From assembly GCA_031415695.1 (NCBI GenBank), contig JANOSH010000051.1, positions 242,409 to 306,408 on the forward strand: DNA of 64,000 bases, written 5' to 3'. The notes under the pieces are model-generated. The model had not been told where the DNA came from, did not search any database, and saw nothing but the letters and a program-made list of their open reading frames with translations. The position numbers were made by a program, and so were the translations under genes. Positions 15,894 through 23,728 of this stretch are shown here, one piece after another (positions within the stretch are counted from its first letter, which is position 1; each line of letters starts with the position of its first letter). Source of the stretch: JANOSH01 sp031415695 (GTDB taxonomy: Bacteria; Actinomycetota; Acidimicrobiia; Acidimicrobiales; Ilumatobacteraceae).

Positions 15894-16868
15894 TCAGGGG
15901 GATAGCGCCACCTTTCCAACCACGTTGCGCGTGCTCAGCGCCGTGAGAGCGTCGGACACATTGTCGAGTGGATACATGGTTGGCTCGACCGGGTTCAGCT
16001 CACCACTGGCAATACGAGCCACGAGTGCGGCCACCATTTCTTGGTTTTCTACCGGGAACCGCGACGCCCACCCGCCGTACTCAACCCCGATGACACTTCG
16101 GTTACGCAGCAAAATCTGATTCGCAGGCAGGTGCGGAATAGGCCCCGACGCGAACCCAATGACTGCGTATCGGCCCTCCTCGCGCAGGGCTCGCAGGCAG
16201 CTTGTAGCGAGGTCTCCACCAACGGGGTCGTAGATCACATCGACGCCGCCGCCCGATAGTTCCTTTGCTCGTTCCTTGACGTCCTCGGTTGATGAATCAA
16301 TGGTGTAGTGAGCTCCCAAAGCCATTGCGGCGGCCCGCTTTTCGACCGTTGACGCGGCGGCGATAACAGTGAGTCCAAGTGCCCTTCCAAGATCGACAGC
16401 CGCTAGACCTACACCGCTGCCAGCACCAAGTACCAGGAGCGTTTCGCCAGCCTGTACTGGCACCCGCTTTGCGAACGTGAAGTAGCCCGTTGCATAGCTC
16501 TCCATAAACGTGGCGGCCTGGCCGTAGCTCAGCCGCTCGGGGATCTGTGTGAGCCGGCTGGCCGTCGTAATCATTTCGTCGGCCCAGCCTCCGGTCATTC
16601 CAACCGAAACGAAGACACGTTGACCAAGGAGTGTTGGGTCGACGTCATGTGCGACCTCGATCACGTCGCCTGAGACTTCCCCGCCGGGACGAAACGGCAG
16701 CGGTGGTTTGATCTGGTACTTGCCCAAGACCATGAGTCCTTGCACGAAGCTGACACCTGCGGCATGTACGCGAATTCTCGCCTGCCCGGCTCGCAACTCG
16801 GCTGAAGGATGGTGTTCGACTACGAGCTTGTCGAACGGCCCGTACTCGTGACAGACAACAACGCGCAT
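15894..16868 (-). CDS. Quinone oxidoreductase-like MDR-family dehydrogenase
   Basis: This 324-residue medium-chain dehydrogenase/reductase is of the NADPH:quinone oxidoreductase type. The N-terminal GroES-like domain has RIRVHAAGVSFVQGLMVLG and PFRPGGEVSGDVIEV. The nucleotide site is TLLVLGAGSGVGLAAVDLGRA (GxGxxG type), and the rest has DVIYDPVGGDLATSCLRAL and GRYAVIGFASG. The zinc-ligand cysteines of alcohol dehydrogenases are absent, which argues for the zinc-free quinone oxidoreductase branch. The ATG at 16868 starts MRVVVCHEYG; an in-frame codon 12 bp upstream adds nothing conserved. It lies 33 bp after the end of the ssnA-like gene on the same strand and may be the last gene of that operon. 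Confidence 0.87.
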   Translation of the reverse strand: MRVVVCHEYGPFDKLVVEHHPSAELRAGQARIRVHAAGVSFVQGLMVLGKYQIKPPLPFRPGGEVSGDVIEVAHDVDPTLLGQRVFVSVGMTGGWADEMITTASRLTQIPERLSYGQAATFMESYATGYFTFAKRVPVQAGETLLVLGAGSGVGLAAVDLGRALGLTVIAAASTVEKRAAAMALGAHYTIDSSTEDVKERAKELSGGGVDVIYDPVGGDLATSCLRALREEGRYAVIGFASGPIPHLPANQILLRNRSVIGVEYGGWASRFPVENQEMVAALVARIASGELNPVEPTMYPLDNVSDALTALSTRNVVGKVALSP

Positions 16869-16901
16869 GTTCGTTAACACTAGATGGCGCAGCGTCGGGC
16901 T

Positions 16902-17975
16902 CTACAGATTCGAAAAGAGCCGAGCGGACTGCTCGGCGGCTTTGGCACGAATCTCATCACCGTCGACCAGGACAGCGCAGCCGTCGCGAAGTAGCGCAAC
17001 ACCGTCGGCGCGTGTGACATCGAGGGCATGGGTGCCGGTGGTGAACGCCACATGCCAGGGCGAGTCGATATGGTCGTAATTCCATCGAACGTGGTCGTTT
17101 CGAGCTTCGGGCATGAGCGCCCAACCATTCTCGAGCCAGGACCATGCGACATCGGGCGCGGCGTCGATGTCGTCGGAGCGATGGGCAACGTAGGCGAGGC
17201 GGAATTCTTCGAGCATGTTGGCACCGATGCCATCGGTGCCAAGCACGACTGGGTTTGAGCGGCGCGCTGGTCGGGCGTAACCCACGCCGTTGTTCATATT
17301 GGACCGAGGGTTGTGAGCAATGGTTCCCGGCAGGTCGCGATCGAGGTTGACACAATGGACGATGAGCCAGTCGTCGGTGGCGAAGGGCTCGAGCCGTCGC
17401 CCGGCTTGGGAGTCGACGGCTCCTTCAGCCACATGAACGTGAACGCCAACGCCGAGGTCGGCAGCGAGGCCAGTTGCGGCTTCGATACTGGCGTCGCTTG
17501 TGGTGAAACCAGCGTGCAGACCAACGAGACCATCGCCGCCGGCTGTGATGAACCGTTCGCATTCGGCTAAGCCGCGTCGAGCGGCGTTCGTCATATGACT
17601 GGGTGCTTGGGCCCACCCGCCTGGTTCGAATGTGGCGTCGTCGCGCCATCGATCCGTGATGCCATACGCGCACTTCACCCTGATGCCAACCAGTGCGCAC
17701 GCATTCGCGATGGCGTCGAGACTGCCCTCTATGGCATTGGGGCTTTCGTGGTGGTCGACAATGGCGGTGGTGCCCGACTCCAACGCTTCAAGCGCGCCAA
17801 GTGCAGCAGCCCAATAAATCATGTCGAGGTCGAGCGCAGCGTCAAGTCGCCACCACACCTGTTCGAGAATCTGGAGAAAATTGTGTGGTTGTCGAGGCGG
17901 AGCAGGCATGCCACGAGCCAACGACGAGTACAGGTGATGATGACCGCACACGAGCCCGGGCGTGGTGTTGCCCAT
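16902..17975 (-). CDS. ssnA: SsnA-type amidohydrolase lacking the usual N-terminal strand region
   Basis: This 357-residue protein matches SsnA along most of its length: GHHHLYSSLARGMP carries the HxH metal motif, followed by VWWRLDAALD, TTAIVDHHESPNAIEGSL, GVHVHVAEGAVD, IAHNPRSNMNNGVGYARP and VLGTDGIGANMLEEFRLA. SsnA is about 440 residues, with some 60 before HxH; here the ATG at 17975 is only about a dozen residues before it, and upstream sequence in this frame is the overlapping hydrolase gene read out of phase. The N-terminal share of the beta-sandwich is therefore missing, although core metal ligands remain. The start overlaps the upstream stop as TAATG. SsnA accompanies selenium-dependent hydroxylases in E. 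coli, supporting a purine-type substrate. Confidence 0.85.
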   Translation of the reverse strand: MGNTTPGLVCGHHHLYSSLARGMPAPPRQPHNFLQILEQVWWRLDAALDLDMIYWAAALGALEALESGTTAIVDHHESPNAIEGSLDAIANACALVGIRVKCAYGITDRWRDDATFEPGGWAQAPSHMTNAARRGLAECERFITAGGDGLVGLHAGFTTSDASIEAATGLAADLGVGVHVHVAEGAVDSQAGRRLEPFATDDWLIVHCVNLDRDLPGTIAHNPRSNMNNGVGYARPARRSNPVVLGTDGIGANMLEEFRLAYVAHRSDDIDAAPDVAWSWLENGWALMPEARNDHVRWNYDHIDSPWHVAFTTGTHALDVTRADGVALLRDGCAVLVDGDEIRAKAAEQSARLFSNL

Positions 17976-18901
17976 TAGTCGGGTAGCTCGACGCCGCGTT
18001 GGCTGGTGATTCGACCATAGACCTCGGGGCGACGGTAGCGGTCGAAGTCGAACAGGGTGCCCTTGTACTTTTCGCACCAGTCGAGATCGCAGCGTGCCAC
18101 TACCAGTTCGTCACCTGTGGTGAAGGCCTGCGCAACAATTTGTCCCGACGGCGCGATGATGCAGCTCTGTCCGAGGGAGTCGACGCCCTCTTCCACGCCG
18201 CATTTGGCCACGCCCACAACCCAGGTGCCGTTCTGGTAAGCCCCCGATTGCATGACAAGTGAGTTGTGAAAGCCCTGCAGAATGTTTTGGCTGGGATCGG
18301 GGATGTAGTTGATGGGGGTGTTGTATCCGCACAGGATCAGTTCGACCCCTTGAAGACCCATCACACGATAGGTCTCTGGCCATCGACGATCGTTGCAAAT
18401 GGCCATGCCGACAATACCGCCAAACGCCCGCCACACCGGGAAACCATCGGGACTTGGCTGGAAGTAGTACCGCTCGGCATGTTGGAAGGGTCGGTCTGGT
18501 TCGTGGTGTTCGTGGCCCGGGATGTGCACCTTCTTGAAGGTTGCGACGACCGCGCCCGATGCGTCGACCAGCGTTTGCACATTCCATCGGTTGCCGTCAC
18601 TGTCGAGCAGGGCGTAGCCCAGACAAAACCCGACACCAAGTTGCTTCGCCTCGTCGAAGAGCGGCTGTGTGACGGCCGACGGCATCGCGGTTTCGTACCA
18701 GTGGTCCGCCTCGGTGATGTCGTCGACAAACCAGCGAGGAAAGAACGTGGTAAGTGCGAGTTCGGGAAATACAACAAGGTCGCAGCCGTTGCGATGACCC
18801 TGACGCAGGAGCGAAATGAGGCGTTCGACGACATCGCCACGTGAGTCGCAGCGTTGCACCGGTCCCATTTGTGCGGCTCCCACTGTAACGATTCGAGTCA
18901 T
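17975..18901 (-). CDS. Carbon-nitrogen hydrolase, N-carbamoyl-D-amino-acid hydrolase-like
   Basis: This 308-residue nitrilase-superfamily enzyme is very close in pattern to N-carbamoyl-D-amino-acid hydrolases. The catalytic triad is visible: Glu in VVFPELALTTFFPRW, Lys in FKKVHIPGHEHHEPDRP and Cys in MAICNDRRWPETYRVMG. The downstream block YQNGTWVVGVAKCGVEEG and IIAPSGQIVAQ are also typical. These enzymes release CO2 and ammonia from N-carbamoyl compounds. In this operon (amidohydrolase before it, ssnA after it) the substrate could be a carbamoyl product of ring opening, which is inference. The ATG at 18901 starts MTRIVTVGAAQMG; a longer frame adds no conserved residues. A 66-bp gap separates it from the preceding amidohydrolase. 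Confidence 0.9.
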   Translation of the reverse strand: MTRIVTVGAAQMGPVQRCDSRGDVVERLISLLRQGHRNGCDLVVFPELALTTFFPRWFVDDITEADHWYETAMPSAVTQPLFDEAKQLGVGFCLGYALLDSDGNRWNVQTLVDASGAVVATFKKVHIPGHEHHEPDRPFQHAERYYFQPSPDGFPVWRAFGGIVGMAICNDRRWPETYRVMGLQGVELILCGYNTPINYIPDPSQNILQGFHNSLVMQSGAYQNGTWVVGVAKCGVEEGVDSLGQSCIIAPSGQIVAQAFTTGDELVVARCDLDWCEKYKGTLFDFDRYRRPEVYGRITSQRGVELPD

Positions 18902-18967
18902 ACGAACATGCTCCCAGTTCTCTTTACAAAACGTCAAGCGCCTCCACACCCTGAGTTCTCTACAGGG

Positions 18968-20293
18968 TTAAAGGTTGGCGCGGGCAAAGAGGTCGCGGCA
19001 AGCGTCGGTGGCAGTGGCGACAACCGCGGCAAGCTCGGCATTGACGAGGCGGCCGCCGTCGACAACGACCTCGCCGTTGACGAGTACATGGCGCACGTTG
19101 GCCGGGCTGCAGTTGAAAACCAGAGCGGAGGGCACACGATGAACCGGTGAAACGAATGGTGACACTAAATCGACGATGGTGACATCGGCGACTGCTCCCG
19201 GTGCCAGACGCCCAAGGTCGGCCGAGCGGCCGAGCGCCGCAGCACCGCCACGACACATCATGATGAGCGCGTCCTCGGGCCGCAGGATCACCGGGTCGAG
19301 GTGGTGCACCTTTTGCAGCAGGACTGTTGTCTTAAGAACCTCGAAGAGGTCCTGGCGGTTGTTGCTTCCCGGCCCATCGCTGGCCAATGCCACGGAAATA
19401 CCGCGCGTTCGCATGGCGGGCACGCGAGCAACACCTGACGCTAGGTACATGTTCGAGACCGGGGCGTGCACGACGACCGACCCCGTAGAGGCAATGAGGT
19501 CGAGTTCGGCGTCGTCGAGCCAGACTGAGTGAGCGAGCTGCACGTCGGGTCCGAGGCAGTTGTGCGAGGCCAGCCACGGCACATGTCGCATCCCTCGCTC
19601 GTTGATGCTCATGTCGACTTCGACGGTGGTCTCGGCGCAATGTGTATGTAGCGGCGCGCCCCATGCCCTGGCAGCGGCGACGGTGGTACTCATGGCGTCG
19701 TCACTGCAACCCCAGGGAATCAGTGGCGCCAGCCCGATATCGATGCGGCGGTGGCCCGCCCAAGCAGTTCGTAACGTCCCCGCCCGTTCGACAACCTGTT
19801 GGGCTGTCTGGACCAGCGGCAGATGGTAGTTCCGGTCGGCCCAGCCATAGGCCAGCGTGAGGCGAATGCCGAGCTGATCGGCGGCGCGAAGCACGGCGTC
19901 GGATGATCCGGTATCGGCGTGGATGTATTGGTGGTCGATGACGGTGGTTGCGCCGCTGAGAAGGTTCTCAGCCAAGCCGAGCATTGCAGCCGCATGCATG
20001 TCGGCTGCAGTCATGTGGCTGGCAGCGGGCCAGATGTAGTCACGCAACCAGTCGAGCAGACTCTTGTCGTCACCTAACCCCCGAAAGAGGGTTTGGAACA
20101 GGTGGGTGTGAGCGTTGATCATGCCCGGCATCACGGCGCAGCCGTGGGCGTCGATGACGGTGTCGGCGCTCGGGGCAGCGCCGGTTCCGACTCCGACGAT
20201 GTGTTCGCCGTCGACAAGTACCCAGCCGCGGTCGTGGAGCGTGAAGTCGTCGTCGACGGTGACGACAGTGCCACCGACAATGGCTGTGGTCAC
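18968..20293 (-). CDS. Amidohydrolase, 8-oxoguanine/S-adenosylhomocysteine deaminase-like
   Basis: This 441-residue amidohydrolase has complete metal motifs: VMPGMINAHTHLFQTLFRG (HxH), LHTHCAETTVEVD (His), and a terminal Asp in SVALASDGPGSNNRQDLFEV. Both halves of the small beta-domain are present (VDGEHIVGVGTGAAP; LGRLAPGAVADVTIVD). SNMYLASGVARVP and DLFEVLKTTVLLQKVHH are typical of the ATZ/TRZ-8-oxoguanine deaminase group, which removes amino groups from purines or triazines. The GTG at 20293 overlaps the stop of the upstream LLM gene as GTGA, so they are coupled. With ssnA and the carbamoylase it forms a catabolic operon. The exact substrate cannot be set from sequence. Confidence 0.88.
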   Translation of the reverse strand: MTTAIVGGTVVTVDDDFTLHDRGWVLVDGEHIVGVGTGAAPSADTVIDAHGCAVMPGMINAHTHLFQTLFRGLGDDKSLLDWLRDYIWPAASHMTAADMHAAAMLGLAENLLSGATTVIDHQYIHADTGSSDAVLRAADQLGIRLTLAYGWADRNYHLPLVQTAQQVVERAGTLRTAWAGHRRIDIGLAPLIPWGCSDDAMSTTVAAARAWGAPLHTHCAETTVEVDMSINERGMRHVPWLASHNCLGPDVQLAHSVWLDDAELDLIASTGSVVVHAPVSNMYLASGVARVPAMRTRGISVALASDGPGSNNRQDLFEVLKTTVLLQKVHHLDPVILRPEDALIMMCRGGAAALGRSADLGRLAPGAVADVTIVDLVSPFVSPVHRVPSALVFNCSPANVRHVLVNGEVVVDGGRLVNAELAAVVATATDACRDLFARANL

Positions 20294-21312
20294 GGCTCCC
20301 AACCGGCGAATGCATCGATGACCGAACCAATGTCGTTCATCATTGGATACAAGATGGGGCAGGTGACACCGGCGTCGATGTACTCGGCGACCTTGTCGCG
20401 ACACTGTTGTGCCGTTCCCACGGCCATGAGTGAACGAACGAGGTCGTCGGGAATGAGGTGGGCTGCCCGGCGGTAGTCGGCTTCGGTAGCTGGCCAGCCG
20501 ACGATTTCTTGCACCCGGGCGACAAGTTCGGGATCGGCTCCCGATGCCTCCATGATGTGCGGCTCGGTACCCAGGTAATACGCAACAAGCGACTTGCCTG
20601 TCATAAGTGCTTCGGCGGGGTCGTCATCAGATAGGGAGCACACGAGAAGTTCAGGTCGGTCGATTTGGGCGATGGTTCGTCCCGACCGTGCCGCGCCAAC
20701 GGCGACTTTGTCGACGGCATCGCGGATGTAGTCAGTGGACACTACGTAGTTGAGAACTACACCATCGCAGATCTCGCCGGTGAGTTCCAGCGCCTTGGGC
20801 CCGGTGGCGCCTATGTACAAAGGAATGTCACGCGGTCCGGTGTCGCCGTACGCAACATCGAGACGAACACGATCGAGATTGACGAACTCTCCGTGGTACG
20901 TGACTTCTTCCATGGTGAACAGCTGCTGGAAGACCTCGATGTGTTCGCGCATGGCCTGCAGAGGTTTGCGACGATCCTCGCCGACACGAGATGCGATGGG
21001 TTCCCACCAAGCACCAATGCCGAGCATCACTCGGCTCTGCCCGTCGTCGGTGAGGCCACCGAGTTCCCACATCGTCGACCATGTGGCGGCAATAACTGCT
21101 GGGTTGCGGGTCCAGATTGGGAGCACTCCCGACCCGATCCTCAGATTTCGGGTCTCGGTAAGCAACGCCGACATCAGCACCACACAGTCTCGGGCGAGGC
21201 GAGTGTCGGCCTGCCAGATTTCGGCGAATCCTTTCTTTTCAGCGTACTTTGCTGCCTCGATCTCGTGTCGAATTGGGTGTTTGTCCTGGAAGTACAGGGC
21301 GAGTCTCTGCAT
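20290..21312 (-). CDS. LLM-class F420-dependent oxidoreductase
   Basis: This 340-residue TIM-barrel oxidoreductase is of the luciferase-like family. It shows EIEAAKYAEKKGFAEIWQAD, GSGVLPIWTRNPAVIAATW, GRVMLGIGAWWEP-type sequence (here SRVMLGIGAWWEP), IPLYIGATGPKALELTGEI and GTAQQCRDKVAEYIDAGVT. These fit F420-dependent methylene-H4MPT-reductase-like and glucose-6-phosphate-dehydrogenase-like actinobacterial proteins. It is the first gene of the minus-strand operon LLM, amidohydrolase, carbamoylase, ssnA. It starts just after (in transcription, upstream of which lies) a decayed oxygenase pseudogene whose stop is 10 bp from its ATG. The substrate is unknown; it may reduce or oxidise the ring that the hydrolases then open. 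Confidence 0.9.
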   Translation of the reverse strand: MQRLALYFQDKHPIRHEIEAAKYAEKKGFAEIWQADTRLARDCVVLMSALLTETRNLRIGSGVLPIWTRNPAVIAATWSTMWELGGLTDDGQSRVMLGIGAWWEPIASRVGEDRRKPLQAMREHIEVFQQLFTMEEVTYHGEFVNLDRVRLDVAYGDTGPRDIPLYIGATGPKALELTGEICDGVVLNYVVSTDYIRDAVDKVAVGAARSGRTIAQIDRPELLVCSLSDDDPAEALMTGKSLVAYYLGTEPHIMEASGADPELVARVQEIVGWPATEADYRRAAHLIPDDLVRSLMAVGTAQQCRDKVAEYIDAGVTCPILYPMMNDIGSVIDAFAGWEP

Positions 21313-21322
21313 TTGTACAACT

Positions 21323-21780
21323 CTAGGATGCCGAGTCGTCAGTCACCGTGTGCTTGAAGCCATCGAATAGAACGGGAAACACCCGCGCGACTTTTGCGGT
21401 GAGGTACTGGCCGTAGGTGCCGTCGAAGTCAAAGACGCTGGCGTTTGTTGAACGGATTTGCCGACCACCGCAATCGTCCTGCATCAAGATGGTCAGCAAG
21501 CCGTAGTCGGTGTGCTCGGCAACACCCCACACGCCGGGCCAGTGGGGCGGATACGCGAACACCCGAAGCAGCGTGACCGGGTCGGTGGTCAGGTGGGTGC
21601 GAAACCACTGCGGGGTCGCGGCCAAGGCCGACGGCGATTGCAGCCATCAGCGTATGGCCAAGTTCAGTCATGGCGTCGAGCCATGCGAGTACTAGGGGCT
21701 GCAAGGCTGGTTGTTCTGGCGGGAATAGGGTCGTCGTTGCCCCTCAGCGCAGAGATGTCGATGAGCGGAACGTTTTCCAC
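21323..21780 (-). pseudogene. Decayed 2OG-Fe(II) oxygenase (isopenicillin-N-synthase-like) gene
   Basis: Three conserved pieces of one gene survive in order. The GTG at 21780 begins VENVPLIDISALRG, the family N-terminus. After a jump of about 110 expected residues a second frame (from 21725) reads FPPEQPALQPLVLAWLDAMT and on to IAVGLGRDP. A single extra C in the run at 21612-21615 then shifts the frame to QWFRTHLTTDPVTLLRVF and the iron motif VAEHTDYGLLTILMQDD. The next stretch jumps from GGRQIRST directly to FDGTYGQYLTAKVARVFP, the family C-terminus, so the part with the second metal histidine is missing. About 150 residues remain of an expected 330. Two internal deletions plus a frameshift mean it cannot be functional. 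Confidence 0.85.
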
Positions 21781-21801
21781 GCGAGAAAGGTTACGTCGTT
21801 G

Positions 21802-22422
21802 TCAGGAGAGCTGTGCTGTGATGCGATCGAGTAGTTCGTCGAAGGTATTGAGCGCAGGAAACTGGGGGAATTGGTCGACGATGTTGGGTGGGGCGTGGAA
21901 CAGAAAACCTGCATCGGCTTCAGCCAACATTGCCGTATCGTTGAACGAGTCACCGGCAGCGACCACGCGATAGTTGAGCCCGTGCAGGGCCTTGACGGCA
22001 TGGCGTTTTTGGTCGGGTTGTCGTAACCGATAGTCGACAATACGGTCATCGACGACAACGAGTCGATGGCACAAGATGGCGGGCCAACCCAGTTGGCGCA
22101 TGAATGGTCGACCGAACTGTTCGAACGTGTCAGACAGGATCAGTACCTGGGTAAGTGATCGCAGTGCATCGAGAAAGTCCTTGGCACCATCGAGCGGCGA
22201 CAACGTGCTGATAACGTCCTCGATCATCGACATCTTGAGGCCGTGCGCGTCGAGGATGGCCAGGCGACCACGCATTAGCTTGTCGTAGTCGGGTTCGTCT
22301 CTGGTCGTCCGTTGCAGCTCGACAATGCCGGTGCGTTCGGAGACAGCGATCCAAATTTCGGGGATGAGAACGCCTTCTAGGTCGAGGGTGACGATCGATT
22401 GCCGGACATCGTGGTGGTTCAC
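21802..22422 (-). CDS. thrH: ThrH: phosphoserine phosphatase / homoserine phosphotransferase
   Basis: This 206-residue HAD-family enzyme aligns from end to end with ThrH. HAD motif I is VTLDLEGVLIPEIWIAV, followed by TTRDEPDYDKLMRGRLAILD, motif II in VLILSDTFEQFGRPFMRQLG, a LRQPDQKR segment, and motif III/IV in VVAAGDSFNDTAMLAEADAG and LFHAPPNIVDQFPQFPAL. ThrH dephosphorylates phosphoserine and can transfer the phosphate to homoserine, giving a route into serine and threonine synthesis. The start is GTG at 22422; an ATG at 22430 is out of frame. The gene lies 14 bp after nucS on the same strand. The pseudogene and the LLM operon follow it. Confidence 0.92.
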   Translation of the reverse strand: MNHHDVRQSIVTLDLEGVLIPEIWIAVSERTGIVELQRTTRDEPDYDKLMRGRLAILDAHGLKMSMIEDVISTLSPLDGAKDFLDALRSLTQVLILSDTFEQFGRPFMRQLGWPAILCHRLVVVDDRIVDYRLRQPDQKRHAVKALHGLNYRVVAAGDSFNDTAMLAEADAGFLFHAPPNIVDQFPQFPALNTFDELLDRITAQLS

Positions 22423-22436
22423 GGGTGCATAGTGTT

Positions 22437-23096
22437 TCAGAACAGGCGTAGCTCGTCGGCTTTCATGCCTCGCAGCTCGTCATAGTCCACCTCGACGCAG
22501 CGGATGCCGCGTGACTGCGCAAGCACCTTGGCTTGGGGCTTGATCACCTGGGCCACATATACGCCGCGAACCGGACGGAGCATCGAATCACGGTCGAGCC
22601 GTTCCAAATAGCGCACAAGTTGTTCCACACCGTCGATCTCGCCGCGCCGCTTTACTTCAATAGCGACAGCGGCGCCATCGGCGTCGCGGCAGAGCAGGTC
22701 TACCGGGCCGATGTCGGTGGGATACTCGCGCCGAACCAGTACAAGGCCGTCCTCGATAGACGTAGGGCATGCGGCCAGTAACTCTTGGAGGTGGGCTTCG
22801 ACGCCGTCTTTTTGTAGTCCAGGGTCGACGCCGAACTCGAACTGGCTGTCGCTGAATACCTCGAGGACGGTAATGGTAAGCGTTTCTCCCTTGGGGTTGG
22901 CGACCGTGATCACACCGCCGACTTCCTTGACGACGTTCGGTGCGTTCATCCAGTTGAGGGGTTTGAATGCCCCGCCGTCGGAATGAATTGCGATACAGCC
23001 GTCGGCTTTGATCATGATGAGGCGCTGCGCCGCGGGCAGGTGAGCAGCGAGACGACCGGCATAGTCGACCGCGCAGCGTGCGATTAAAAGGCGCAA
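22437..23096 (-). CDS. nucS: EndoMS/NucS mismatch-specific endonuclease
   Basis: This 219-residue endonuclease starts RLLIARCAVDYAGRLAAHLP and has RLIMIKADGCIAIHSDGGAF and KPLNWMNAPN in the N-terminal dimerisation domain. The nuclease core DIGPVDLLCRDADGAAVAIEVK carries the D-ExK catalytic pattern, then RYLERL. The C-terminal ELRLF resembles the short clamp-binding tail of NucS. NucS cuts both strands at mismatches and replaces MutS/MutL repair in most Actinobacteria and some archaea. The start is TTG at 23096: no ATG or GTG lies at the conserved position, and the initiator residue (M/V)RLLIA is at the family start. Lack of a strong initiation codon may keep expression low. Confidence 0.93.
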   Translation of the reverse strand: MRLLIARCAVDYAGRLAAHLPAAQRLIMIKADGCIAIHSDGGAFKPLNWMNAPNVVKEVGGVITVANPKGETLTITVLEVFSDSQFEFGVDPGLQKDGVEAHLQELLAACPTSIEDGLVLVRREYPTDIGPVDLLCRDADGAAVAIEVKRRGEIDGVEQLVRYLERLDRDSMLRPVRGVYVAQVIKPQAKVLAQSRGIRCVEVDYDELRGMKADELRLF

Positions 23097-23163
23097 GGTA
23101 AAGAATCTCTCTATGTACGGTGTGATGGCTTGTACCGGAGCGGCGCGAACCGATTAATTCGAT

Positions 23164-23724
23164 ATGCCCCGGCGCGATGAACGGTACACGTACACGTTAG
23201 GAATTCCCGCGCCTCGCATCGGCGAACTTCTGGTTCGTACCCGCATCGAAGCCGGCTTCGATCAGCGAACTCTCGGCAAGGCACTGTCGACGTCGAGTCG
23301 CAGATTGAAGCGTTGGGAGTCCGGCGAGGAAGTGCCCAGCGATTTTGAGCTTGAGGACTTCGCTGGTGTTTGCGGCGTGGTCATCTCCGACATCTTTCCG
23401 GCGCGTGATCGCGTCGAATACGACCCATCGAGTTTTCTCATGCGCGTAGGCGATGCGCTGGTGGCCGTCTCGGACGCCGACAACGAGAATGTGCTCACGA
23501 CGTACCTCAACCTTGTACGCCAGCAACGCGCGTTACCCGACACGTCGTACGTTCACATTCGGCGTTCCGACATCGATCTGTTGGCGAACGCGCTCGACCT
23601 CCATGACGAACTGCTCGAGGTTCACCTCGTGAGGCTTGTTGGACTTAGCCCTCAGGCGGCGGCGGAGCTTCGAATGCATCTGATTCGCCGACGACATCCA
23701 TCGAGCGGCCGCCGCTCGATGTAG
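23164..23724 (+). CDS. XRE-family helix-turn-helix protein
   Basis: This 186-residue protein has an N-terminal XRE-type HTH at about residues 15-75: RIGELLVRTRIEAGFDQRTL, then LSTSSRRLKRWESGEEVPSD and LEDFAGVCGVVISDIF. The remainder (about residues 80-186) is charged and helical, with DRVEYDPSSFLMRVGDALV, RRSDIDLLANALDLHDELL and a basic C-terminal tail RRRHPSSGRRSM. The C-terminal region is not a known ligand domain to me. It is divergent from nucS, 67 bp between the starts, so it could regulate nucS or itself. It is convergent with the UbiB-family kinase gene 4 bp downstream. Confidence 0.8.
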   Translation: MPRRDERYTYTLGIPAPRIGELLVRTRIEAGFDQRTLGKALSTSSRRLKRWESGEEVPSDFELEDFAGVCGVVISDIFPARDRVEYDPSSFLMRVGDALVAVSDADNENVLTTYLNLVRQQRALPDTSYVHIRRSDIDLLANALDLHDELLEVHLVRLVGLSPQAAAELRMHLIRRRHPSSGRRSM

Positions 23725-23728
23725 TGGC

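Noticed and set aside
18902..18967. TTGACG-like element as a promoter of the carbamoylase gene
   Set aside because: No matching -10 box at 16-18 bp, and the gene is probably read through from the upstream operon.
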